Below, piece by piece: positions 37,827 to 51,400 of a DNA stretch of 64,000 bases (positions within the stretch are counted from its first letter, which is position 1; each line of letters starts with the position of its first letter). The position numbers were made by a program, and so were the translations under genes. A model generated the notes under the pieces. The model was not told the DNA's origin, ran no database searches, and saw nothing but the letters and a program-made list of their open reading frames with translations. The DNA comes from Promerops cafer (lineage: Eukaryota > Chordata > Aves > Passeriformes > Nectariniidae): NCBI GenBank assembly GCA_013398275.1, contig VZSE01009546.1, positions 635,076 through 699,075 of the forward strand, written 5' to 3'.

Positions 37827-40800
37827 CAAACCTGTGCTCTTTCTCTCTCCTCAAAGATAACAAAATGATATTATTAGCACTATCCATTACAGCTGTTTCA
37901 GAACCAAATTTATGACATTTTTTTGATAACAGCAAATATTTTTATGGAATCCAAATTTGTTGGGATCCATGATCATAAATTCCAAAAGCTGCAACTGAGT
38001 TTGTGACAGTAAGGGTGTCATTTAGTAGAGTAATATGTTTTTAAATTATGAGATGTCATTTCCCAGCATGATTACAAGATATGTTGCAGGTGAATGACAC
38101 TTCTGATACAACTGGTGTCAGAGATCTTACTGATCATAGCAAGCGGGATAACTTCCTGAGGTGAAATGAGCAGGAGCTCACCTGGAAATCATTCCAATTT
38201 TTTTAGGCTCTTTCTTTTCATTTTCTCTCATGGAGAAAAATGTTGTAACAGCCATTACACAAAAGTACAGACAGGAAAACTAAGCATGAAATGCAAGGAG
38301 AAATTACATTACAGAAAAGAAGAGCCTCATGTACTAATTTAAGCCAGTGTTCAATTGATGGGAGCTAATGAACTACAAAAGCTCTGACATCTTCTGCAGC
38401 CGACAACTCAGTGTAAACTAATCAACATTAAGTCAATATAATCTAACCCTTCGTTGTTCATTGATCTTTTTTACAGGCTACACACTGCCTGACCATGTGA
38501 ATGGTTCAGAAAAATATGTCAGGAAGAGGACAAAGCTGTTACCACAAAAGACGACTAAATTAAAATTGGCCAGCCTGACAAAAAATTGGAAATTATCTCC
38601 TGCATATCCTCATTCTGCTTGCATAAAATGCCTATATTTTTCATGAGTGCCTGGTAAAAAGAGTCTGAGCAGTTCATCCATGCCTGACTTTTATGCATTC
38701 CAGATGAACCTATGCAATGAAATCACTAAAAACTTGGTATGACCACAGGCTGTTTCCTCTTAGAAGGAGATTCACCAAGATTCACCAAGACTACAGGCTC
38801 ACTACTTTTCTCATTAAATTTCAAAAAGGTTTTTGAAAATTTGATTTTAATTTATTAATCTCTCGACTGTTTTGAAGCATCATTGAAGAGCCTTTCCCAC
38901 AGAAGCATGGTCTTTTCTTGTATATGTGGATATCCATGGAGGGATGTCACTAGAAAGATAAAGATGCTGCATCTCTTTAAAAATCATTAATGTTTTTGCA
39001 AAAGAGAATAAAAGCCAAGTTTTCTCCTAAGTGTGTCTTAGAAAGCTGAGGAGTTTTCATTGTGGACATGGGAACTATTTGACCTGGGAGTATGTATTTA
39101 TTTTACAAATAGCGAAATTCCTTGGGCAATGAAATACCATGTCACTCAGAGCTTAGATCATATGTCTCTTTATGTTTGTAGAAAGAAAAATAAAATATTG
39201 CTTTGCAATATAAAACAGCATATAGAACCATTAGTAAAGATAATGTTTACTAAAATCCGGGTTTGAAATTATCACTTTTCTACCTACATTTGGAAAAAAA
39301 AATGAAACTTTAAAAGTAGTAATTTACTTGCAAAGATTTTCCATTGTTTTCTGTCCTACTACACCTTCCTCCTATCACATTTATTCTTTCTGTTTGGAAA
39401 TTTCAAAGGAACATAAAGGGGCTAGAGACCTGGCCTAAGTGGAATTTGATAAAATATATCCTTATGACTATTCCCAGCTCTTAGCAAGGAGATTCTTGAA
39501 ACCAAAACTTTCCAAGACATATGCTCACACATTGCCTCAATATAGCTAATAGGACAGTTTGTGAGAATATGCCAAGAAGTCTTCCCCTGCAGAGAAGAAA
39601 TATTTCATATTTTTGTGCTAGAAAATAAATAAAAATATTTTTTATTTCTCTTAGAAGAATTACATAAACAATAGATTTCTCTGTATTCCAACTTTTGAGT
39701 GTCTTTTTTACTAGGATATTCACAATATCCCAGTATTTTTAAGTCTCTTCAGGATCAAAATATGCTAGAATTTAGGTTTAAGATTTAATTTTTATTGCAG
39801 AATCTGAAATAGTATCTCTGTTTCCTATGACAGAATTGGGAAGGGATCGCTAAGGAGGAGGAGTGGAATCACATTAAGGACATCTCCCAAATGTCTACAT
39901 CAGACAATGTTATTGAGTCATGAAGCTACTAGGGCACAAGGAGAAAAAGACATGGTGTAACTTCAATCCCAGCTTTTTACTTTATTCAAATGAAGGGCCC
40001 TCAAATGGTTTAGTTAGGAATTAAGTTAATTGGGTTTGGTGTAAGGTTGGTCTACTTCCTGCTGGAAAGTTTCCCATATTTCCTCAGTGTAAGTAGCGGC
40101 TGGACTCCCATGTCACCCTGTTAGCCCAGACTTTAATTAGTTCTGGCATTCGCCTCATAATGATAAATGCTGAGATGATGAATGGAAATGCAAATGAGTG
40201 TGAAGTGGCTCAGCCATCAGTGCTGAATATCATTAATACCTTCCTACTGTTAAATCGATCAATGTCATCCCAGGATCCCTCTGTTCAGCGGGTGCAGATG
40301 GCTGTCCGCCAGAATGCCTTCCATTATATTGGCAGTGAAAACTTTGTGGGTTTTTCCTCCCCATATGCTTTTATTCATCTTTTGCTGAATATTTGTTTGG
40401 CAACCAGAACCCTAATATATTTCCAGCTGAGATGATAACTATTTAGGGTCAATAAGCGAGTAGCTAATTTAGAGCAAAATAAATATGAATATGGATCTCT
40501 TCTCACATCAGGAGAGAAATACCAAGTGCATATTCAATAAATTGGAGAGCAGTAGAATTTTTTTAGGGTGCAAAATTTCATGTTGTAGCCACAAAAGATA
40601 ACATAAAAGAATGAAAAGATGTTTTTACATGTCTCAGGTGTGATGCATCTTTGTATTTTACAAGTATCTGGGTTTGTCAGCATGTCCACAGAACTAAATT
40701 TTGTAAGAATCAAAGGGCTGGATGATCAACATGAAGTTTTAATACCCAAAATATTTTTTTGGGAATATGAAGAATAAAACTTGAAAGCGTTGGAAATAAT

Positions 40801-43800
40801 TGTTTTATCTGTTAGACTGTATTTTTGTGCAGTGCTTGGAGGTCATCCACAAGGATGCACATTAGCCTTGCGGGGTCTTTCTTCATAAGGAAATTTTCCA
40901 ATCAAAGTAGATGCAGATGTTTTTCAAGGAAGTGTTTTTGCACATCTAAACTTAGGACATAACTCTGATGGTTCCTTCAGGGATTCTTCTTTGCTTACAT
41001 TGAGGGAGTATGGGTATTAGCCTTTGTGAATAACCTCTTCTCCATATAATTCACAACTTTCTAAAAATCTCAGAGAGCAATGAGTCAAGAGTGCTTTATT
41101 ATGTTAGATCAGGAGGGAATGTATGTCATCCATGGAGAGTCCAAAGAATCACCTTCTATCGAGGCATCAAGAGGTCACTGAGATTCTAAACACATCACTA
41201 TTAGCTTGGAATCTATTCTCTTATGTTTTGGCTGTTATCATGTATGGCTAAACATGAGCTATATCATTTTCACGCTGTGATCAGTGTAATCAGTCCTATT
41301 GTCTATGAATCTGCTCATCTGTGGCTTTGGAAAGACTGAGGAAAAACGTTTTGTGGTGTGTACACGCTGTACACTGCAATTCCTATGTGAAATGTGTATT
41401 GGTCCTTCCATCTCCTTTTCTTCTCATAAATAACGCAGTATATCTTTCATTTGCCTTCATGAACCCTCTCATTTCATCCTCTCAGTAGGCTGGAAACTCT
41501 CCCATGGATTGAGAATTTACTGGAACTGGTCCAAAAATAAATCACTCATTATCAGGTTCTATTATTTATATAAATGAAACTGGGGTTTTTTTCCTAAATA
41601 TCTATATTCCAAATATTTATTTCTATAAATTACCCTTACATTTTCCCACTGAATCTGTTTTGTAATGAGATTATTCTCTGATCTCAGGTAAAATGTTTTT
41701 TTTTTTCTATTAGCATAATGATAATTGAAAATAAAATCAGACAAACTATTTTGTTTCTTTGGAGTCTGTTAGAGCTTTGGCATCTAGAGTAGCAGTGGCC
41801 AATTTCAACAACATTGGGAACACATGGAAATAAATTAGACATTTTAATTATGAGATTATATCACTTTATAGGATGGCTAGGGAAATATGAACAAATTTTA
41901 ATAACAAAACTAATTTAAACAGAATATATCACACTTACTTCTGTGCTATTTTTCCTAGATTTTAAGGTTTAAAAAATTATAATGATACCACATGCCAAGA
42001 AGCATTGACCTGTGAAGTGAATATAGAATTTAATGATCCTTTTGCTTATGGTCAACATTATCACAAAGCCTGAGATAGAAAGTTAAAAAACACTGCTCAC
42101 TTTGATTTGAAGATGAATAAAACTATTCTGTGGAGAAAAAAAAGTGCTAATGATTTGTATCTGTACAATATACAGACACAAGCAGATAACAGGAATTATG
42201 CCAATCAAAAGCTTGAGCTAACTATGCTTCTTTTATTAGTGCAAAAATACATTTTTATTTCATTCAATTTTTGCTTATTCTGTTAACAAAATAACTTTGT
42301 AATAGTGATTCCCTTCTCTTTTTAAAATTATTTTCATTCTTGTTACATACTAGCCTTTTATAATACCAGATGTTTATTCAGTACTTTTAAAGAACAGTGG
42401 GGGGGAAAAAGGGACAGGTGAGGGAGTGTGTGCAAAACAGACTCAATTTGAAGAGAAATTAAATGAGGTCTGAAGCACAGAGATTAATGTGGGAAGTTTG
42501 TGACAGAGATTTCATCAGAAGGCTGTTAGCAAATGCTGTGTCAGTAATGTGACTTCATAAGGGTTTCAGATTCCAAGGCCCTCCAGGCTTCTGGTTTTAG
42601 CTATACAAAAACACTTACCAGACATCCCTTAAAGCAGCTCTGATATGGTTTGAGATGAAGGTGGTCCAAACACAGCACAAACTGTGTCTGCTTTGCATAC
42701 TTTAGTCTCTTTTATCCCACTGATCTCCTCATAAGCTCTGATGGCCATGTCACATCTCATGCGATGAGAATTTACAATTATTCAGAGCTTGCTGTTTTAA
42801 ACAGATTTCCTTTCCCAATTTCTTGAATTCTCCATTTCAACTGACAGCTCATCTTGAAATGCATCTTTCAGACTCAATTAGATGTTTTCAATAATCCATA
42901 CCTATGTTATTGCACAACTACTAATGGATTTCCATTATCATATTATGCTTTTTTAAAATACATACACCTTCATTATTGATCTTTATATGTGCTAAGTAAT
43001 TTTTAGAGAGCATTTCCTCACCCAGTCAAATCAGGTGGTGATTTTGCCATTAGTTTCAATAGAAACAAAACTAGTTTCTGCACTTTTCTTTTTAATTACC
43101 ATCCAAACTGCAAGGCCACTGTGCTGATTGTACCCATTTATGCAGAATGCATAAAACCAGAATTTTATGTCCCTGAGAAAATATGTGTCTATCATACATC
43201 AAACTAATAACATTATCCTACTTTTCATTGTTAAAGGCTGTTTTCAGTTACTTATGGCTGTAAGAATTCTGAACCATTGGGTGCATGTCTATAGCTGCAC
43301 ACGTGCCTGTGTGGTTCTGCCTGCGCACGCATGGGTAAAACTTCACATATAACTTCAGGTAAATAATATTTTCTATTTATAGCTAAAAAGAGCCATCAGG
43401 ATGACCACCAATAGAGACAGACACCAATCAGACAGAAGGGGATGAAGGGAAGTTGGGTACTAAAAGCAGGATTAGGACTGCAGTGGAGGACACTGAAGTA
43501 AAGGATAAGTCTTGCTAAAGTCTGACAAAGTTGGAGAGAGAAGACCTCTGGCTGGTTAGGTCAGGAAAGTAGGAAGATTCCCATCAGATGCTGGGAAAGA
43601 ATCAGGGCTCCCAGGGCCTCAGGTACATCAGGAAGGTCAAAAACAGTTCTGTGAAAGCCCTTGGCAAACTGTAGGCCTCATTTACCTCTGAGAATGTCTC
43701 TATGCAAAGACAAAACCTCACTACTGCTGATTGTAGTCAGACATGATAGAGGCTTGTGCAGCTAATGACAGACATAAGATCTAAGTCTTAATTCATTACA

Positions 43801-44795
43801 AAGATCTAGGAATTATGACTGAAATAAATGAACCCAAAAAAGCCAGGCAAAAGCAGAACCTATGCAAAGTCAAGGTCTCCATGCACGAGGAACCTTACCT
43901 AAGCCCCACTTTGTGTGATTCAGAGCAATTACTGGATCAGAAAACATTACAGGAAGTTTTGTGGTTAAAGCAGCCTTAGAGAACTGGATTAAACTCTGCC
44001 TCTTGTCATACTGGTTGTTAATGAGGCTGGTCTAGTAATTTCAACCAAACTTTTTGCAGGTGGTTACTCATTATGTACTCTTCATTTTATGGATCACTGA
44101 TTTGCAAATTTTCTGGGTGCTCACATTTACATTGGCAAGAGCTGTGCTCTGTTAGTAGGCAGCTAGAGAGCAGTGAGCCCCTACAGAGAAACCAGGCCAT
44201 ATGCATGCAAACAGACAAGCAAAAATCAGAGCATGAGTGGAGCCCAGGTGGACTACCAAGCTGCTGAAGCTGCCATCAACAACAAAAATCTTTTTCACAG
44301 CTCCCTGCTGTTGCCTTTTGCTGACCAGTCAGAACATCCACTCAGAAGTTCCACTAACTGGGAGAGAGCTACAAACCTCAGTCTGCAGAGTCCAGAGCAA
44401 AGATCTAATTCATAACCCTACATCAATGTTTGGGTAGTATTGCAACATGTCTCTGAGAAGAGTCAACCTACACCTATAAAATTAATGTTTCTACATATCA
44501 GCTTTTCCCGTAAAAGAAAAAAAAAAGCAATCAAAAACCACTCAACAAACAAAATTAAAACAAAACAAAGAAAACAACCACAACAGAAATAATTGCACTC
44601 TTCTGCATTGCTTTTTTTCTTTTGATACTGTTTGCTGTGTGCTTTTGAACTACAATGATGACCAGGATACATAATCACAAAATTACCATTTCTCTCATGT
44701 GGGCAAAGTTTGGATAACACCCAGTAAACATGTCATGAGCCTTTGTTGAGTAACAAGGTTGAAAATAAATGCTCAGGATTTGATGCTTTTGGTAA
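37827..44795. other. AT-rich non-coding DNA with a possible conserved element
   Basis: Apart from the candidate element at 40080-40450, this is single-copy AT-rich DNA. 43290-43335 has a CACGTG E-box (43300-43305) next to a small GCGCACGC cluster. 42390-44050 is less AT-rich, with no recognised repeat. Open frames reach 91 codons and none is recognisable. Confidence 0.5.
40080..40450. promoter_or_regulatory. Candidate conserved non-coding (enhancer-like) element
   Basis: This stretch differs in texture from the surrounding desert. It has balanced composition, several retained CpGs, no low-complexity runs and dense homeodomain/POU-type sites. These include TTAATTAG at 40133-40140, the octamer ATGCAAAT at 40188-40195, ATCGAT at 40254-40259 and a CAGATG E-box at about 40300. 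Such clusters are typical of developmental enhancers in vertebrate gene deserts. A 91-codon open frame (40160-40435, plus) coincides with it; I recognise no domain in its translation, so coding is possible but less likely. Conservation itself cannot be seen from one sequence. Confidence 0.32.
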
Positions 44796-45417
44796 CATCC
44801 ATCCATCCATCCATCCATCCATCCATCCATCCATCCATCCATCCATCCATCCATCCATCCATCCATCCATCCATCCATCCATCCATCCATCCATCCATCC
44901 ATCCATCCATCCATCCATCCATCCATCCATCCATCCATCCATCCATCCATCCATCCATCCATCCATCCATCCATCCATCCATCCATCCATCCATCCATCC
45001 ATCCATCCATCCATCCATCCATCCATCCATCCATCCATCCATCCATCCATCCATCCATCCATCCATCCATCCATCCATCCATCCATCCATCCATCCATCC
45101 ATCCATCCATCCATCCATCCATCCATCCATCCATCCATCCATCCATCCATCCATCCATCCATCCATCCATCCATCCATCCATCCATCCATCCATCCATCC
45201 ATCCATCCATCCATCCATCCATCCATCCATCCATCCATCCATCCATCCATCCATCCATCCATCCATCCATCCATCCATCCATCCATCCATCCATCCATCC
45301 ATCCATCCATCCATCCATCCATCCATCCATCCATCCATCCATCCATCCATCCATCCATCCATCCATCCATCCATCCATCCATCCATCCATCCATCCATCC
45401 ATCCATCCATCCATCCA
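44796..45417. repeat. (CATC)n array, about 155 perfect units
   Basis: 622 bp of CATC on the plus strand (GATG on the minus), in unbroken phase from the first to the last unit with no substitution that I can find. All open frames over 200 codons in the window lie here and are pure translations of the tetramer: Ser-Ile-His-Pro on plus, Trp-Met-Asp-Gly on minus. They are not genes. An array this long and pure should be highly unstable in length between individuals. Confidence 0.98.
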
Positions 45418-48400
45418 ATCAGTTGAATCACAGAAAAATACAATGTGGTCATGTAATTAAAGACTACAATCACACCCTGCAAAAGAGACAACCACATCTC
45501 CAGATTTTTAATATCTGCAAGCCTGACAACAAACTTAAATGGTCTTCTAATTAGGGCTTTCTCTACATTATGAAGGCTGGAAGGAAGAGACAGTGAACAA
45601 CATTCTGTTTACAAGCACTATTGATAATATGAAAGAAGATTAAACGTTCATATAACAAAAACTACTCTACAGGGATCAATTTGTTAATGACAGATTTACA
45701 GACTTATACTGGTATAAATCCAGCATGGCTGCACTGAGATCAAAATACTGTTAATTTACATAGGTGTCATTTGTAGTTCAGTTTTATCCTTAATCTTGTG
45801 TTTCTCTTTAGTCATTATAATTTTAGAGAAGCATGTCACAACTCAGAGGGAAATTTTCAGGACTAGAACATCACTGGAATGATTTTTGCATTTATACACG
45901 GGGAGATTTTAAATACATATGAAGAATTAATTATTTTGAAGCTGACTGAGAAGTCTGGCAGTGTAATTAAAATAAAAGACAGTTGTAAGGTGAGTCTGGA
46001 GGAAAGCAGGACAAGAAGAAGGTTGGGTTACTGCAATATTTTGCAGGCACAGAAAGGTGGAGGCAGTTGAATTAACAGAAAAACAAAGAAAAACAATCAT
46101 AAACAAAATTAGGAATATCTATGGCATATATCTATCTCATGGTTACAGACAGATGTCTAAGCTGACTGTTTTCCTGAATCAGCTTTACTCAACACCTGTA
46201 AGCATGTGATTAATTTAACCACAGAGTACACAGTGTACTTGTCTTTCAGCAAAAAAAAAAAAGTTGACCTCTGGTATTGCAAAAGAAAGACAATCAGCTA
46301 ACCTAATAGGCCCTTTATTTGCTAATCAAACCTCTCATTAACAATTAATTGGATCAAAAGTTCGCTGGCCATTATTGCTGTGTCAGTTCAACTCTGTGGG
46401 CCTCAGAGGATGAAACTAAATGAGCTGGTCAGGTTATAAATAATTTCCAGTGGCTACTCCTCTTACCTCGGGCTATTCAGGTAGAGGTCAATGTCCTGCC
46501 TACTGCAGGCAGAAAAGACAGTTGCTGTGACAAGCAAGAGGCATTCTTCCTTTTCTAAGAAGCTCATTTAGGCTTAGTAATTTAAACCTTTGTAAAAAGC
46601 CACAGTATAAAAAGCAGCTCTGTACTGCAGCGTTTCTGCTTGTACTTGCTTATCATGGGTAAATCAAAGCAACATTTCAGATTGCTTAAAGCCTTTCAAA
46701 AATAAAAGAAGCCAGGAGTTACTTTAATCAGGAAATCTGCTTCTTAAAGAAACCCTGCAGAGACACTTTTATGGCAATATAATTATTTGTTTCTATTCTT
46801 AACCTAATAATCCAGGTAGTGACTGACAGGGTTCAAACACTGCTCATCAAATAACATGAAAGGACCTGTCAGAAGTGAATGAAGATACAAATGAGAATAA
46901 AGTGAACAGGGTTTGGTCCAAAATATGTGCAATGCCATATTTAACTGTTGGTTTCTCCTTTTTCATTAAAAATATAAGGGAGGAGGGATAGAAAAATTCA
47001 TCCTTCTATTTTCCCTTTAGACAAAAAGTGACAAGCAGGTACACCAACTCTTAACATACACATATTACAAGCCAATGTTAGGAAGGAGGGCAATGTGGTA
47101 TGGGCAGGCCATGTCCCAGAGACCCTGTGCGCTGGACGTCAATATGACAACAGCACAATTTGTTCATTTTAATTGAATTAAAAGAACAAAATAGGGAAGG
47201 AGGTGACATCCATCCAAGGCCATTCCACAAATCAGGCAAGGAAAAAGTGTGGCATAAAATTTATGGACATGGTGGTGGGAGGGAGGAAGGAATCTAGAAA
47301 AATATCAGTGTTGAAATATAGTGCCATGCAAGAATTTAGGGGTTTCAAGATAAGATGTGAAAGTTGCAGAACTGTGCCGCTTCTTGTATTGGTTAATCAA
47401 ACAGAAGACTTATTTTATTAAAAAGAAAAAATAAAAAAGTGTGAGCTACTTAAGGGAAGAATCTTAAGAAGTGATAGGTTCATAAGTGGTTTTAATAGAA
47501 TTTTATGCATACAGTAATGTTATCTGGGCCAAATAAGGGAGCTGACTATATAGAGAAGCTGAACAGTTCCTTGCAAAGGCACTACCCAACAGCTCAAGTT
47601 GTCACTTAGAATAGAAGGAAATTCTGAAAAGAGAGTGGGGCAGAAGAGTTCTGCTCATTCACCAACTATACATAACAGTAACTCCAGATGCTGCACAAAG
47701 CTGTGTGTACACGGTTTCTTTCCTGGCAAATGAACTGGCCTCCTAACTGGCCAGAAGGCAGAGAGATGTGCTTAGGTCAGCATGACATTAACACTTATAC
47801 AGCTTTGGCAAGGCTTGGGAACAAAACCAAATTCTCGTCTGCTTGGAGCATGATCAGAGGGAGGTCAAAAAAAGATTGATAGCTCAGAGTAGCTGAGACA
47901 TGGAAACTTCTAGTGCATAATAGTATTAGGCACCTCTAGAAATTAGGGATTACAGTTCTGGATACAACTACTGCTATTGCACACTCCCGCTGCTGCAACA
48001 GGTTGTGCCTACAGCATATCTCCAATTCACAGCCTGTGTTTTGGGGAAAAGAACAACAAACAAACATCATGCCTTCAGACACAGAATGTTCAGTCACTGG
48101 CTGAGCTACATAGCACCACTTGTAACTAATTCTAACAAAAATTAAGATGTATAGGGAGATGAGGGTGACTCACTACCTCAAGAATGGTATCCCAGGTCTG
48201 GAGAAGAGCCAGGGGAAGGAAACATTGACCCTGGAGTCACCCCTCCTTATGAATTTTGCAGTTTAGTGAAAGATGCACTGGTCAGGCAGGATTTGGCTAA
48301 CTCTGACAGGATTAAATATACATGATTCCATTTCAGTGACAGGCTGCTTTGCTGTCAGGCACATGTATCAAATATGACGTAGCTGTATTTGGAGATATTT

Positions 48401-51400
48401 TATCCATTTAGTAATGTATATTATTATATATATACATACTTCCCTCCCAATTACTTATTTTCAATACATTAGCAAAGATGTTCCCCAAAGGGCTACAAAA
48501 GGGGCCTGGGAACTGGATAAGACCATTCTCCAAGCTTAAATTTTTAATATTAAAATGCATTGAGATTTGCTATACACTTGCTCAAGATGTATTGCCCCAA
48601 GCAAAACAGTGTTTTATAGATGGACATGCAATTTTGTTGCTTTCAGCCGAGGGTCACATTTGTTTTAGTGGCTTTGGGATGTGCAAAATAATGAAGTATA
48701 AATAAGCATTCTGTGTTTAAAAAAAATCAGAATTTTAACTATTTTAAGTGCATATATGCTCATACACACTTCCTTTTATGTTGAAATAGATCTTGAAGAA
48801 ACACAAGTCAGCTAAAAATGATTATATTTTCATTTTTATTTTTATTATATGAGACATCATCTTAGATACCTATCCAGCCTCTTTTTCTACTGACAAAGCA
48901 CAATATTTTCAGTTTAAATCATGCCAAGAGTAAGCCCTAACCTTCTTACTCTCCTACAAAGAAGAGACATCTGTTTCAGTTGGAGCATAGCTGAAGTGAG
49001 CGTATGAGTAAGTTACATTAGATCACTTCTGTCTTCCTAATTTTAAATGACACCAGTATTTGAACCACACTTCATTAAATATTCCTGAGCATGTTTTATC
49101 TCTACAGCCAACTTTCATCAAGACATTCAGGGGAACTTGTGTGAAAATCTTTCTCTTTGAATACATAATGTAAGCTTGCTAATCATGTGATAATCTCACG
49201 TATTGATTTTACATTATTCCTAAGGGGGAAAGAAAAGTAATTCTAACAGTTTCATTGGTTTGATAAACATTTTAGCTAAAGTTATGCTTTAACTACTGTA
49301 AAAGCAATTTAATTCACACTAAACCCCAATTATATCCCATTCAACTCTGTTTAAAAATATGCTTCAATGATGTATCAGTACACTTGCTTCAGAAGGAAAA
49401 TTACTTTTTTTGTGGTTTGTAGGAAACTAAGAAACTACTTTTCCAAACTTGAGCTTGCTTTTTTTTTTTTTTTTTCTTTTGGAATTATGTGTAGAAAAAC
49501 AATGTTCAGAGGAGGCGGTGGTAAAACATGAGTATTTAGCCAAGGCAGGCTAAATTCTAACTGCTGGTAGAGTTAAGATTTTGTTATATTATCCTTAAAT
49601 TAATGTTGTCTGTGTTAATATTGGAAGCAGGGGAAATACAACTTCATACTGATAAGAAGTGTAACCATTTATTTAATGGGGAGCTTTATTTTCAGAAGTG
49701 TTGGGGAAAATTACAATAAGGAAGAATAAAGGACAGTGGATGGAAAATGAAAAAATATTTTGCTTTCGAAAGCTGAAAAACCCCAAGCATTTCTTTATGC
49801 CATGAAATTAAATTAAATTTTGAATTAATGGTTCAAAACTGTAGGTGACCTTTACTGATGTATTTACTAAAAATAAAAAGGAAATGAATGTTTACAAATT
49901 TTTAAGTCACTATGTAGAAAAACAATTTGTTTGTGATAGAGAGCTCTCCTATTGTATACATTAACATCTTAAAGCAAATTCTCCTATTCATGAGCTGTTG
50001 CCTTGAGCTGGGTTTAGGTAGATAGTGTGATTGCTGGGGTGGTATAAATGAAAGCTTGAGTCTGTAACTGAGTCAGACTCAGAACTAATTCGGAGTAAGA
50101 GTTAAGGCAACTGCAGCTGCACTGTTTGACCTTTATCAAAGGTCTCTTCTCATGAAGACAGGACTTTGAAATTTTCTCACTTTTCCTCTTTTCCTTAGTC
50201 ACACTCTGGCAATCAGATGGGATGACACAGGTTTTGCTACAGTAGCCTTACACTACCTGAGGACATTCTCAACCTAAGTTATCCAGCTTTGAAAGAGCAC
50301 TGCATTAATGGCATGAAAAAAGCCCAGCAATGTCATAGGGCTAGAATGCTATCCTTGTGGTTTGTTGTCATTTCTGTAGCACGTGGCATTGTACATCAGA
50401 AGATGCTGCCTCAAATGATGTAAATCAGTGAAGCTTTAGCAAGGACAATTATGCATATTCATTTAGAACCTCTAAAGATCCAGATGACAATTTGCAAAGT
50501 TAATATTGGGTTTCTCTTTTCCTAAACTGCAGACAAGAAAATATTTTAAAATGTAGATGAAAATTGGGAGCATTTTAAATTATAAAAGTGGGAAGTCTTA
50601 AACTTACCTTAAAACAGAAGTTGTAACTCTATTCTTTTCTTCCACATTTTCTGTGGTAAGTAGAACTTCTAACAAGCTGAAACACTTGTTACAGCCTTTT
50701 TGATAGCATTAACATTGACATAAAAAATATTCAATGTATCATTCCCAAACCAAAAATGATAATTAAAACTTGAAAGACACAGAGGTTTAGTAAGTTTATG
50801 TGGTTTTGTTTTAATTTATGTTTTTACTTCAGTCTTGCCAAGAATAGATACCTAACAGGAAAATACTGGTGTTTATGTACAAGTACGTTGTTATTGCCTC
50901 TGGAACACATGGATTTCACAAGGTATTCTTCAGTTTCAGTGCTCACTGGTTATGTAGGTATATATTTTCAACAGCAGAGTCCTCCCTCAGCCATCATAAA
51001 TGTATTTCAACATATTGGTATGTCTTTCTATCTGTTCTGTCAGTGGTAAAGTGTCAGGACCTTGCTCTAAGGAAAAATTTGCATTATAGAAGCAATGCAC
51101 TAATTTGCAAGGTCTATGTTAAAACCAAATGAATCCTACCAAATCACTCAGGAAATGGAAGAAACTTTTCAGTCCTATTTGGCCTCATCATTCTAGAAGC
51201 CTGCAACATCTCCTGATTAGTCATTCACTAGCCGTAGAAGGGAGAGGTGAGGCAGGACTGTAATATAAGAGGAGTGCTTTGTAATTAATTGACACCTATT
51301 TTTTATCTTGCTGTGTTTTTTTTCTTTTCTCCTTCAAGCAGCAACAGAGTGAAGTGTCAGGAGTATAAGTCTGAGGAAAGGGGATGTTGCTTTTGTTTGA

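Noticed and set aside
44675..45497. Open frames of 213-254 codons on both strands (the longest in the window)
   Set aside because: They are pure translations of the CATC tetramer (Ser-Ile-His-Pro or Trp-Met-Asp-Gly repeated), open in every phase because the repeat contains no stop. There is no coding evidence.
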